Assembly: GCA_036504595.1 (NCBI GenBank)
Contig: DASXUX010000047.1
Span: forward strand, 62,001-126,000
DNA from: DASXUX01 sp036504595
GTDB taxonomy: Bacteria; Planctomycetota; SZUA-567; H5-PLA8
Direction of reading: 5' to 3'
Length of the DNA stretch: 64,000 nt
Made by a program: the position numbers and the translations under genes
In this document: one piece after another, positions 47,441-55,623 of the stretch
Position numbering within the stretch: position 1 is the first letter of the stretch
Layout of the letters: each line of letters opens with the position of its first letter
The notes under the pieces: generated by a model
Database searches by the model: none
Told to the model about the DNA's origin: nothing
What the model saw: only the letters and a program-made list of their open reading frames with translations

Positions 47441-48559
47441 CTATCTTGTGAGCAGATCTCGTGCGTCGCGCACGCTAACCAGAACGCCGGAACTCCCGCC
47501 GTTCCTTGCGCGCGGCAATTCGTCTTCAAAACGTGGCAGCACAGGAATGCTGTCGGGCACGCGCGCTCCGGCGCGCTGTTTGTCGAGCGCATCCAGACAG
47601 AGCGCCAGCAACTCGCGCACATCGTAGCCCAGCCGCCGAATGGGCAGCACGGACGGCGTCGGCCACGGGAAATTGCAGTGCCCGACGACTTCAACATCGT
47701 CTGGCGCGCGCAGGCCCGCTGCGACGATTCCGGCTGTGGCGTACTCCACCAGGTTGTCATCGGCGATCAGCAGCGCGTTGGGCCGCTCGTTGGGATTTCC
47801 CTGCAACAGCAAATGGACGGTGTTGCGGGCCCATTCGGCGGCATATTGAGCCACCGATTGCATCCAGTATGGCTTGTGAATCATGCCGCGGCGCGCGGCT
47901 TCTTGTTGAAAGAAATTGACCAGTTGCGGCGCGTGGCCCGGCGCCATGATGGCGGCGACACGCCGCCTGCCTTTTGCGGCGAAATGATCGAGCGCTCGGC
48001 GGACGAGCGCCTGGCCATCGAGCGTGACGACGGGAATGCCAAATTCTTTTCTGTCGTGAACGGCGACGCGCGGAAGGTTCGGTAGGTCCAGCACCGGCGT
48101 GCCGGCGAGGCGGTAGGCCGAGGTCGGGAAGATCAGACCGGCGAGAGAATGCCGGCGCACCGCCGCTTCCAGCCGCGGGTACTCTTCCGATTGCGCGCCT
48201 TTATCGAGCCCGTGAAACAGAATGAACCGGCGCGAGGAGTTCTTCTGCAGGCGCGCCGCTTCGTTGCTCAAAGCAGTCCAGTAGCGGACCCAACGGTCTT
48301 CCTGCGATGGGAAGTACTGAAAGATGATCGCGTACTGGCAGAGGTGCGGCGGCAGAGCGCTGACGAACGTTCCATTCCGGCCGTCCGCGTACACGAAACC
48401 TTCGCTTTCGAGCGCCTCCAATGCGCGCTGCACCGTTACCAGGCTTGCGCGATAGCGGTCGCACATCTCGCGGCGGGTCGGCATGCGCTTTCCCGGGCCG
48501 AACTTCCCTGCCGCGATCTGGTTCCGCAGCAACGTCGAGAGGTCTTCGCACTTCACCAT
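47441..48559 (-). CDS. GntR-type HTH regulator with LacI-like sensor domain
   Basis: Transcription factor combining a GntR-like winged helix at the N-terminus (residues 1-68; PTRREMCDRYRASLVTVQRAL, EGFVYADGRNGTFV) with a periplasmic-binding-protein-like sugar sensor (about 75-350; LIADDNLVEYATAGIVAAGLRAPDDVEVVGHC), as in AraR-type regulators. It is first in an operon with the CBM9-propeller protein and a lipoprotein and probably controls its own operon in response to a sugar. Direct repeats upstream of its start are candidate operators. The SD before ATG 48559 is only moderate. Confidence 0.86.
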   Translation of the reverse strand: MVKCEDLSTLLRNQIAAGKFGPGKRMPTRREMCDRYRASLVTVQRALEALESEGFVYADGRNGTFVSALPPHLCQYAIIFQYFPSQEDRWVRYWTALSNEAARLQKNSSRRFILFHGLDKGAQSEEYPRLEAAVRRHSLAGLIFPTSAYRLAGTPVLDLPNLPRVAVHDRKEFGIPVVTLDGQALVRRALDHFAAKGRRRVAAIMAPGHAPQLVNFFQQEAARRGMIHKPYWMQSVAQYAAEWARNTVHLLLQGNPNERPNALLIADDNLVEYATAGIVAAGLRAPDDVEVVGHCNFPWPTPSVLPIRRLGYDVRELLALCLDALDKQRAGARVPDSIPVLPRFEDELPRARNGGSSGVLVSVRDARDLLTR

Positions 48560-48574
48560 TCAGTGTTCCGCCTT

Positions 48575-48606
48575 TGTTATATCTGTACACTCTATGTTAT
48601 AGAACA
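48575..48606 (-). promoter_or_regulatory. Candidate operator of the GntR/LacI-type operon
   Basis: TGTTATA occurs twice, at 48575 and 48595, exactly 20 bp apart, so on the same face of the helix. The second copy lies in the imperfect palindrome TGTTATAGAACA (48595-48606). The site is 16-47 bp upstream of the regulator's ATG, where an autoregulatory operator or the -10 region would be expected. Confidence 0.45.
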
Positions 48607-48772
48607 TTAAACAAATCTGGAAAAAAAAGAGTCTGTCGTGCTTGTCCGGTGGGATGGCGCGTTATGTTCGCAAGTACGGCAGAAGCCGGTGGATGAACTG
48701 GGGCCACTAGACCAAGCGCTTCGCCGCGGGCGCGGTGTACCTCAAGAGAAGTGAATCTCTGGAGAACTGTTT

Positions 48773-50113
48773 ATGACGACGCCCGACACCGCTGCTTCCG
48801 GCAGTCAAGGCGAGCGGCTTGAACAAGGCGCCGGTCCGGAGCTGGGCTCGTTCGAGTCGCCGGCAGATTATCAGTTCGAGGAGGAACTTCGCTCCAGGCC
48901 GCCGCGGGTTGTGCCGGCGGAACTGAGCAAGGGCCGCTTTGGCACAAAACGCCGGCGAGCAGTTTGGGCCGCGATGGCTGTGGGGCTGCTGTGTCTGGCG
49001 TTTGCGCAGATTCCCGTCATCCACTACTGGGCGCTGTTCCTTTTGCCGCTCGATTATCTTTCCTGGATCGGGCTGGCATGCGTGGCGATAGGCGCTGTCG
49101 CCTTTATCCAAAACCGAGTGGCACGCGGTCCGTACCGCTACGTAGAGGATGGAATCCCCATTGTTGCTCGCATATGCGAGCTCACACTGACGCCCACTCT
49201 GATCATGGATGGGCAGCCCAGCACGTATCGTTTTGCTGCGACGATCCAATACCGAGACCCGCGCTCCGGGCAGATCGCCATAGCGCAAACCATGTCGGAG
49301 GAGTTTTCTAGCGATGCCAAGGATTCTCTGACGACGTCGTTTCGCGTGGGGGATCACGTCACGGCTGTTTATCTGGAGCCGGACTTGGCGGCAACGCTTC
49401 GTCTCTATGGATTCCTGGATTTGAGGCCCAACCTGGGGCTCATTTCCCGAAAGCAGGAGTGCCCTGGCGGAGTTCTGCAACTGTGCGCTGGCATCGCGGG
49501 AATTTTTGCGCTCTTCTTCATTCTGGCGTGGAATGTCTATGCGTTCAGCGCGTATCAACCTCTCGCCATGCCGGTATCACACAGCGTAATCGCCTTCGTC
49601 ATCGGAGCTGCGCTCCTGGGTGGAGCGCTCTTGGGTTTCTTCGCGTACTCCTATTTATCTGCGCGGCGGGAATTAGCGAAACGGAACGCGGAGGCGCAGA
49701 CGACTGGGGAAGCCCTGCTCATCGAGCCGGCGGGCCGGCGGTTTTTCGGCTATCACGGGAAGTTCATGAGCGCTGTGATATTGGCCGGTTCACTGTTGCT
49801 GGGCGGCATTACCTTTTTGTGCTGGACGTATTCGGCCAACGCGCTGCTGGACAGTTCGCCGCCCAAGTACCAGCCGGTGACGATCGACAAGATGGTTCAA
49901 GTCACGCACTCGTTCCTGTTTCGGGAATATAAGATTGAGTATCGCACGGCAGATGGCGAGAAGCACACGCTGCTCTCCAGTCCGAAATACATGGTCTTTC
50001 TTCGGCGCGGCCCTGCCACGGCCGAGGTCCATCGTGGGCGGTTTGGCTGGCCTTGGGTGCGGATCATTTTGCCGCCGCTGATTATCAAGGACGCGGAAGA
50101 GCAGAAGTTGTGA
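48773..50113 (+). CDS. Membrane protein of unknown function
   Basis: A 446-residue integral membrane protein I do not recognise. About five or six hydrophobic helices lie at about 63-83, 87-112, 230-255, 268-292 and 333-355. Between them is a soluble beta-rich region (about 118-215; YRFAATIQYRDPRSGQ) that resembles the extracytoplasmic part of DUF3592 proteins, with a second related stretch near 375-430 (YKIEYRTADGEKHTLLSSPKY). An internal duplication is possible. CTGGAG precedes the ATG. The upstream gene is divergent, and the downstream gene is 217 bp away past a repeat. Confidence 0.72.
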   Translation: MTTPDTAASGSQGERLEQGAGPELGSFESPADYQFEEELRSRPPRVVPAELSKGRFGTKRRRAVWAAMAVGLLCLAFAQIPVIHYWALFLLPLDYLSWIGLACVAIGAVAFIQNRVARGPYRYVEDGIPIVARICELTLTPTLIMDGQPSTYRFAATIQYRDPRSGQIAIAQTMSEEFSSDAKDSLTTSFRVGDHVTAVYLEPDLAATLRLYGFLDLRPNLGLISRKQECPGGVLQLCAGIAGIFALFFILAWNVYAFSAYQPLAMPVSHSVIAFVIGAALLGGALLGFFAYSYLSARRELAKRNAEAQTTGEALLIEPAGRRFFGYHGKFMSAVILAGSLLLGGITFLCWTYSANALLDSSPPKYQPVTIDKMVQVTHSFLFREYKIEYRTADGEKHTLLSSPKYMVFLRRGPATAEVHRGRFGWPWVRIILPPLIIKDAEEQKL

Positions 50114-50198
50114 CGCGGACGCGACAGAAGATGAGAGTCGCAAACACCCAAACAAGCGCCAAAATGCGCGCAGTAAAAACGGGAAAGCACCGTCATTA

Positions 50199-50300
50199 TT
50201 GTAGCGCTCTCTGAAGCGCTGGGGTGGGTATTGCCTGGCGCGCTGCACACGTGCAACGAGCGCGATAGTGCACTTGTGCACTTTTGGACAGAAGAATAGC
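50199..50300. repeat. Composite repeat relatives with GTGCAC palindromes
   Basis: TTGTAGCGCT is followed by GCACACGTGC and then GTGCACTTGTGCAC, then TTTTGGACAGAAGAA. The last parts match modules of the composite repeats at 24002-24150 and 59612-60020. It lies in the 217-bp gap before the CAP-domain gene. Confidence 0.6.
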
Positions 50301-50330
50301 GGCAGTTGCAGCACCATTTGAGGGACACAG

Positions 50331-51659
50331 ATGAGTTTACGGTCAAGGGTTTCGAGTATCGTTGTCTGCATGGTGGCACTCAGCGCCCCGCATCTGCTGG
50401 CTGGCTCCGCGCCAGGTGAGCTCGATCCAGCGCTGTATCCGCGGCGGCTGGGCGAACTCAAGGCGATGATGCAAGTGCTCGCGCCGGAGAAGAATGCCAG
50501 CGTCGAGAATATGTACATTCAGCGGCTGAAGCAATTTCGCTACGTCTGCGGGGTGCCGTTTGAAGACATTCAGTGGGACAGCAAGCTCTACGCGCTGGCG
50601 CAGCACGCCGCGTCGATTTGCGCCAAGCTTGGCAAGCTGACGCACACGCCCGAGCGGCCCGCGGGCATGAGCGACGAGGAATACGAACTGGGGAAGACCG
50701 GCGCGGGAAAGAGCAACCTTTATCAGGGGAAAGTGCATCCGATTGGCTGCGTCGACGGCTGGATGGATGATTCCGATCAGCACAACATCGACCGCGTCGG
50801 CCACCGCCGCTGGTGCATCAATCCCACGATGGTGAAGACGGCTTTTGGGTCGGAAGGCGGCTTCGCCGCAATGCACGCACACGACACGTCGCGATCAAAT
50901 GTGCCCGATTGGGATTTTGTCTGCTATCCCGCTCGCGGCTACATGCCGATCGAGTTGTTCGGCAATAAGCACGCTTGGAGCGTCTCGCCGAACATGAACA
51001 AATATGCGACTCCGAACAAAGACAGCATTCAGGTGTCGATCAAACCGGCAAACGCGAAGTTGGAGCCGGAAGGTGCGGCGCTGAGCCTGAACTACTTCAA
51101 CGTGGAGAACAGCGGCTTTGGCAGTGGCACGGCGATCATCTTCCGCCCGGAAACCATGGCGATCGCGGGCGAAGGCAAGTACATTGTCGAGATCAACGGG
51201 CTGAAGACGAAAAAGGGCGAGGCCGCGCCGATCCGCTATCTTGTCCATTTCGTGAACGTGCAGAAAGCCGCCGACACTGCTGACGGCAAGCTGATCTACA
51301 CGGCCTATTATGAGAAACGGCTGAAGGCGGCGCAGGCGCAGCCAACGAAGGTCGATCAACTCGACGCGCTGACCGCTCTGCTCGAAGAGAAATTCCTGGC
51401 CGGCGCTGATCCGAGCGTCGGAATGGCTGCGAACAGTGCGCTTAAGGAACTGCTGAAGGATCCGGCGGTGCGCAAGGAACAAGAAACGGCGCAGCGCTAC
51501 AAGAGTGTCGCGGAGTACGAGCGCAAAGCCGGGAAGAACAAGAACCAACTGGTCCAGGCCGCGCTTGGCTATCGCGACCTTTCCGCCGCGTATAAGGAAA
51601 CCCGCGCCGGACAGAAGGCGGCGGACGACTTTGAGCGGCTGAAGAAAACAGTGCAGTAA
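50331..51659 (+). CDS. Exported CAP-domain (SCP-like) protein
   Basis: Exported protein with a signal peptide (1-24) and a CAP/SCP-like domain (about 60-210). The family signatures are WDSKLYALAQHAA and the conserved block DSDQHNIDRVGHRRWCINP, containing the His residues of the CAP cavity. A following beta-sandwich stretch (about 215-320) and a C-terminal helical tail (about 325-442, rich in Lys/Ala/Glu) have no assigned function. CAP proteins are often secreted and may bind lipids or other ligands. The ATG is nine bases after GAGGG. Confidence 0.83.
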   Translation: MSLRSRVSSIVVCMVALSAPHLLAGSAPGELDPALYPRRLGELKAMMQVLAPEKNASVENMYIQRLKQFRYVCGVPFEDIQWDSKLYALAQHAASICAKLGKLTHTPERPAGMSDEEYELGKTGAGKSNLYQGKVHPIGCVDGWMDDSDQHNIDRVGHRRWCINPTMVKTAFGSEGGFAAMHAHDTSRSNVPDWDFVCYPARGYMPIELFGNKHAWSVSPNMNKYATPNKDSIQVSIKPANAKLEPEGAALSLNYFNVENSGFGSGTAIIFRPETMAIAGEGKYIVEINGLKTKKGEAAPIRYLVHFVNVQKAADTADGKLIYTAYYEKRLKAAQAQPTKVDQLDALTALLEEKFLAGADPSVGMAANSALKELLKDPAVRKEQETAQRYKSVAEYERKAGKNKNQLVQAALGYRDLSAAYKETRAGQKAADDFERLKKTVQ

Positions 51660-51815
51660 CAACTTACCGAAAAACTAGAAACTCATTCTTTTCCTGCATT
51701 TATTTCACGCGCTCCGCGTCCTAACTCGCGGGAGGCGCCTCCTCATCGACAGTCCTGAGCAACCGGCGGCTTGAAAGCCAGTCGGTGTGCTCGGGCGTGG
51801 AGAGGAGGTGCCAAG

Positions 51816-52208
51816 ATGCACGCACACATTTCAGGCGGCGTAGCACAGAAGGCCATCGTCGTGCTATTGCTCGTTGCCATCGGCTGCGGACTGCTGCGCG
51901 GGAGAGTTGGCGCCGCGACGCCCGTGGCGGCCGCTCCGAGCTACATTTCCTGCACGGTGAAAGCGGCCAGCAACAGCAAGTTCTTTCTGACGGACACCAC
52001 GAAGCAGGTCATCTGCGTCTATTCGCTGCAAGGCGATCAAGTGCGGCTGGTCAGCGCGCGAGCGTTCGACCATGACCGCCGCTTGGTGGATGCGAGCGTG
52101 CCGACCGGTATGACGCGCGAGCAGGCGGCGCAGCACGTGAAGAGTTCGCAGCCTGCGCTCGATGCGCTGGAAAAAAAGCACGGCGTCAAAATTCTGAGAG
52201 GAGAATAG
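51816..52208 (+). CDS. Small exported protein, paralogue A
   Basis: A 130-residue protein with an N-terminal hydrophobic helix (about 11-28) that acts as signal or anchor, followed by a single domain. The stretch FFLTDTTKQVICVYSLQGDQVRLVSARAFDHD (in two parts) matches LVLVDTTAKTIMVYRTEGVGQFRLVAARSYQFD in the next gene, so the two are tandem paralogues. Comparable short exported proteins with an lDt.t..l.vY pattern occur in planctomycetes, with no known role. GGAGGTG precedes ATG 51816. The two genes are one base apart and must be co-translated. Confidence 0.75.
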   Translation: MHAHISGGVAQKAIVVLLLVAIGCGLLRGRVGAATPVAAAPSYISCTVKAASNSKFFLTDTTKQVICVYSLQGDQVRLVSARAFDHDRRLVDASVPTGMTREQAAQHVKSSQPALDALEKKHGVKILRGE

Positions 52209-52209
52209 C

Positions 52210-52572
52210 ATGGAACGAAAAAGCGCAGGGATGCAAAACGTCCTGATCGCCGTGCTGGCGTTGACGGCGCTGCTGGTCTGGCAGCGACCGGATCCGGTGC
52301 AGGCCGTCGGCGGCGGAAGTTGGGACACGGATGGCATGATGGTCAACACGACGGAGAACGAAGCCGAGCGCCTCGTGCTGGTCGATACGACCGCAAAAAC
52401 AATCATGGTCTACAGAACCGAAGGCGTGGGGCAATTCCGTCTTGTCGCGGCGCGCTCGTACCAGTTCGACGTGCTGCTGAAAGACACCTCAAAAAATGAC
52501 GAGATCGAGCGCCGCAACGGAATCACATTTATGCAGGCCTTTGAGCTATATGCAAAACGGAATGCACCTTGA
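52210..52572 (+). CDS. Small exported protein, paralogue B
   Basis: A 120-residue protein that begins one base after paralogue A ends, with GGAG before its ATG. It has an N-terminal hydrophobic helix (about 8-24) followed by the shared domain (about 45-90) containing VDTTAKTIMVY and AARSYQFD. The C-terminal tail (KNDEIERRNGITFMQAFELY) corresponds loosely to the tail of paralogue A. No catalytic residues are apparent. The pair probably functions together at the membrane or outside it. Confidence 0.75.
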   Translation: MERKSAGMQNVLIAVLALTALLVWQRPDPVQAVGGGSWDTDGMMVNTTENEAERLVLVDTTAKTIMVYRTEGVGQFRLVAARSYQFDVLLKDTSKNDEIERRNGITFMQAFELYAKRNAP

Positions 52573-52798
52573 GTGAGAACGAAGCCGGCCGCAGCGGTAG
52601 AAAGCGGCAACGGTACGAAACCTTAAAGGTCTCTCTGGAAATCTCCGGCGAATGTGTTATATAAGAAGAGCCGGAATGTGGGGGCCTTCCAAAAGCGGGG
52701 GCCTCTTTCTTTTTGCCAGCGGAAAAGATCAGCGGCTTAGGCGGGCCTTCGTGCCCGCCTCTTGGCTGTGCAGAGACGAAGGGTAGGGCGGGTTAGAC

Positions 52799-54646
52799 AT
52801 GGCAGACGTCAGTGAACGCAAAATTCGAAACATCGCAATCATCGCGCACGTTGACCACGGCAAGAGCACGCTCGTGGACCACCTGCTGCGCCAGGCCGGA
52901 ACGTTCCGCGCCAATCAGGAAATGGTCGAGTGCGTGATGGACAGCAACGACCTGGAGCGCGAACGCGGGATCACGATCCTGGCGAAGAACTGCGCCATCA
53001 ACTATCTGGGCACGCGCATCAACATCATCGATACGCCGGGCCACAGCGATTTCGGCGGCGAGGTCGAGCGCGTTCTGTCCATGGCCGACGGTGTGTGCCT
53101 GCTGGTCGATGCCGCCGAAGGCGTGCTGCCGCAGACCAAGTTCGTTTTGCGCAAAGCCTTTCAACACAAGCTGCGGCCGATCGTCGTCATCAACAAGATC
53201 GACCGCGCCGACGCGCGGCCCCACGAAGTGCTGAATCAGGTCTTCGACCTGTTCGTCGAACTGGGCGCCAGCAATGAGCAGCTTGCGTTTCCGCATGTGT
53301 TCGCGGTCGGCCGGCAGGGCTTGGCCAAGCGCGAGATGGAAGACGAGGCGAAGGATTTGCGGCCATTGTTCGAACTGATCATGAGCTACGTACCGCCGCC
53401 AACCGGCGACGAGAACGAACTGCTGAAGGTGCAGATCGCGAACATCGACTACAACGATTATGTCGGCCGCATCGGCATCGGCCGTATCGAGCAGGGCACG
53501 GTCCGCGTTGGCGACGTGTACACCATGATCAGCCAGGACGGGCGGCGGCGCAACGAACGCGTCCGTACGCTTGAAATCCATGAGGGACTCGGCCGCAGAG
53601 AAGTACAATCGGCCAGCGCCGGCGAAATCATTGCTATTTCGGGCTTTGAAGAAGTGCATATCGGCGACACGCTTGCCGCCGGCGAAAACCCGGACCCGCT
53701 CCCGCCCGTGCCGATCGACGAACCGACGCTGACGATGATGTTCATGTCGAACAACAGCCCGTTCAGCGGACAGGACGGCAAATATGTCACCAGCCGGCAG
53801 GTTGCCGATCGCCTCGCCAAAGAAGCTTTGCGCAACGTGGCCATGCGCTTTGAGAGCACGGACGCGCCGGACGTGTTCAAAATCTCCGGCCGCGGACTGC
53901 TGCACCTGGGCGTGCTGATCGAAAACATGCGCCGCGAAGGATACGAACTGCAAATCAGCAAGCCGCACGTGATCACGAAGGAAGTCGATGGGGAGCTTCT
54001 GGAACCGATCGAAGCGATCACCGTGGATGTGCCTGAGGAATTCATGGGCAAGACGATCGAGTTGCTCGGATCGCGCCGCTGCGTGATGGAAAATATGACG
54101 CAGCACGCCGGGCATTCCAATCTTGAATTCAAAGGCCCCAGCCGCGGCCTCATCGGCCTGCGCACGAAATTGCTGACGGCCACGAAGGGCGAAGCGGTGC
54201 TGCATCACGCCTTCTTTGAGTACGGCGAATACCGCGGACCGATCGGCGGCCGCGGCACCGGTGTTCTGGTAGCCAGCGAAGGCGGCCAGGTGACCGGCTT
54301 TGCTCTGCAGAATCTGACGGACCGCGGCGAGTTCTTCGTGGACCCCGGCGAACCGGTCTATGAAGGGCAGGTCGTCGGCGAGCACTGCAAAGACAAGGAC
54401 ATTGCCGTCAACGTCGCCAAGGCCAAACATCTGACCAACATGCGCGTCGCGAACAAGGAACAGACCTTTACGTTGAAGACCAAGCGCGCCTTCACGCTGG
54501 AAGAAGCGCTGGAGTATGTGGAAGAAGACGAACTGGTCGAAGTGACGCCGAAATCGATCCGTCTGCGCAAGCGCGTCCTGCAGGAGAAGGTGCGGCTGAA
54601 GGAAGAGCGGGCTTCGCGCGCGGAAGAGATCAGTGCGGGGAAATAA
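52799..54646 (+). CDS. typA: Ribosome-associated GTPase TypA/BipA
   Basis: Translational GTPase that helps 50S assembly, especially in the cold and under stress. The G motifs are canonical: AHVDHGKST (16-24), RGITI, DTPGHSDF (with the catalytic His) and NKID. Domains II and III are followed by the TypA-specific C-terminal domain (VLIENMRREGYELQISKPHVI; GRGTGVLVASEGG). At 615 residues it has normal length. The SD is weak (GGGCGGG). A zinc-ribbon gene begins immediately at the base after its stop codon, so the two are co-transcribed. Confidence 0.96.
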   Translation: MADVSERKIRNIAIIAHVDHGKSTLVDHLLRQAGTFRANQEMVECVMDSNDLERERGITILAKNCAINYLGTRINIIDTPGHSDFGGEVERVLSMADGVCLLVDAAEGVLPQTKFVLRKAFQHKLRPIVVINKIDRADARPHEVLNQVFDLFVELGASNEQLAFPHVFAVGRQGLAKREMEDEAKDLRPLFELIMSYVPPPTGDENELLKVQIANIDYNDYVGRIGIGRIEQGTVRVGDVYTMISQDGRRRNERVRTLEIHEGLGRREVQSASAGEIIAISGFEEVHIGDTLAAGENPDPLPPVPIDEPTLTMMFMSNNSPFSGQDGKYVTSRQVADRLAKEALRNVAMRFESTDAPDVFKISGRGLLHLGVLIENMRREGYELQISKPHVITKEVDGELLEPIEAITVDVPEEFMGKTIELLGSRRCVMENMTQHAGHSNLEFKGPSRGLIGLRTKLLTATKGEAVLHHAFFEYGEYRGPIGGRGTGVLVASEGGQVTGFALQNLTDRGEFFVDPGEPVYEGQVVGEHCKDKDIAVNVAKAKHLTNMRVANKEQTFTLKTKRAFTLEEALEYVEEDELVEVTPKSIRLRKRVLQEKVRLKEERASRAEEISAGK

Positions 54647-54928
54647 ATGGGGCTGCACGTACTGGGGCGCAACTGCCCGATCTGCAACAAGAAGGGGTTG
54701 GTCATCGGCGCTGACGATGGCTACCGCTTTCGGCCGCAAGGCTGGCTCGTCAAGAGCCTCGGCGGACGGCAGGTCGCGTGCCCGCATTGCGGAGCGGTGA
54801 TGGCGGCTCTGTTGCCCGAAGCCTTGCAGGACTTGCGCGCGGCGTTGCGGGACGACCGCGCTCACGAGACGATGACCTATCACGCCAAGGCGCGCAGCCG
54901 AAAAAAGACGCCGCCAGCGGCGGAGTGA
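54647..54928 (+). CDS. Small zinc-ribbon protein
   Basis: A protein of 93 residues whose ATG directly follows the TAA of typA, a strong sign of translational coupling. CPIC (10-13) and CPHC (45-48) form a probable zinc ribbon. The rest is Arg/Ala-rich with a basic tail (KARSRKKTPP). It might bind RNA or ribosome components together with TypA, but that is only inferred from position. No named family is recognised. Confidence 0.75.
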   Translation: MGLHVLGRNCPICNKKGLVIGADDGYRFRPQGWLVKSLGGRQVACPHCGAVMAALLPEALQDLRAALRDDRAHETMTYHAKARSRKKTPPAAE

Positions 54929-54960
54929 TGGGTGACGGGTGGCGAGTGACGGGTGGAATG
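54928..54960 (+). repeat. GGGTGAC/GGGTGGC heptamer array
   Basis: Four units (GGGTGAC, GGGTGGC, GAGTGAC, GGGTGGA) follow the stop of the zinc-ribbon gene and precede folK. Confidence 0.72.
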
Positions 54961-54991
54961 GATCGTGACCCACTCGCTTTGCAAAGCGCTC

Positions 54992-55477
54992 ATGGCCGAA
55001 ACTTTCAACCACAATGTCTTCATCGCCCTCGGCGCAAACTTGGGCCAGCGCGAAGCCACCCTTCGCGACGCATTGGTGCGACTTGGGCGCTGCGAGGGCA
55101 TCTCCGTCGAGCGCGTCTCCAGTTTCATCGAAACAGATCCCGTGGGCGGTGAGGCCGGCCAGCCGATGTACATCAACGCGGCGGCGCAATTGCGGACTTC
55201 GTTGAACCCTCGCGAACTGCTGCACGTGCTTCTGGAAATAGAGCGCCAACTTGGCCGCATCCGCCCGATGGGACAGCGCAACGCGGCGCGTACGATTGAT
55301 CTCGATCTCCTCCTCTATGATGATCTGATCGTGCGCGAGCCCGATCTCGAAATCCCTCATCCTCGCCTCCACGAGCGCCGCTTTGTCCTCGTGCCCCTGT
55401 GCGAATTGGCGCCGGAGCTCTCGCATCCTGTTCTCGGCAAAAGCATGCGCGAACTGCTCCTCGCCCTCGCGTCCTGA
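54992..55477 (+). CDS. folK: 2-amino-4-hydroxy-6-hydroxymethyldihydropteridine pyrophosphokinase
   Basis: HPPK of folate biosynthesis, transferring pyrophosphate from ATP to the pterin alcohol. Signatures: VFIALGANLGQRE at the start, SSFIETDPVGG, the metal-binding TIDLDLLLYDD (usual RTLDLDIL) and IPHPRLHERRFVLVPL. At 161 residues it is a monofunctional HPPK. The ATG at 54992 is chosen because the family begins about four to ten residues before VFIALGAN; an upstream ATG at 54953 would read through a repeat. No folB or folP is nearby. Confidence 0.92.
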   Translation: MAETFNHNVFIALGANLGQREATLRDALVRLGRCEGISVERVSSFIETDPVGGEAGQPMYINAAAQLRTSLNPRELLHVLLEIERQLGRIRPMGQRNAARTIDLDLLLYDDLIVREPDLEIPHPRLHERRFVLVPLCELAPELSHPVLGKSMRELLLALAS

Positions 55478-55493
55478 CTCGCTACAAAACTTG

Positions 55494-55552
55494 ACTCTGC
55501 GCGTTCTCTGGCCTCGGCGTCTCTGCGTTTGGGAGCACGCCCCGCAATCGCA
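55494..55552. repeat. CTCTGCG-type repeat tract
   Basis: Units of TTCTCTGGC/GTCTCTGCG follow folK. They are related to the CACAGAG-type arrays near 13069 and 58561. The rest of the 146-bp gap probably contains the start region of the ABC exporter gene. Confidence 0.55.
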
Positions 55553-55623
55553 ATCCAACGTATAGCATTTCTCGCCCCGCGCGTTAGCTTGTTACGAGCA
55601 CGATCTGGAGGGGCCGGCCCGCG

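Noticed and set aside
52640..52715. Terminator between the small exported pair and typA
   Set aside because: The GGGGGCC elements are direct rather than inverted repeats. Only a poor bulged stem before TTTCTTTTT can be drawn, so I did not call it.
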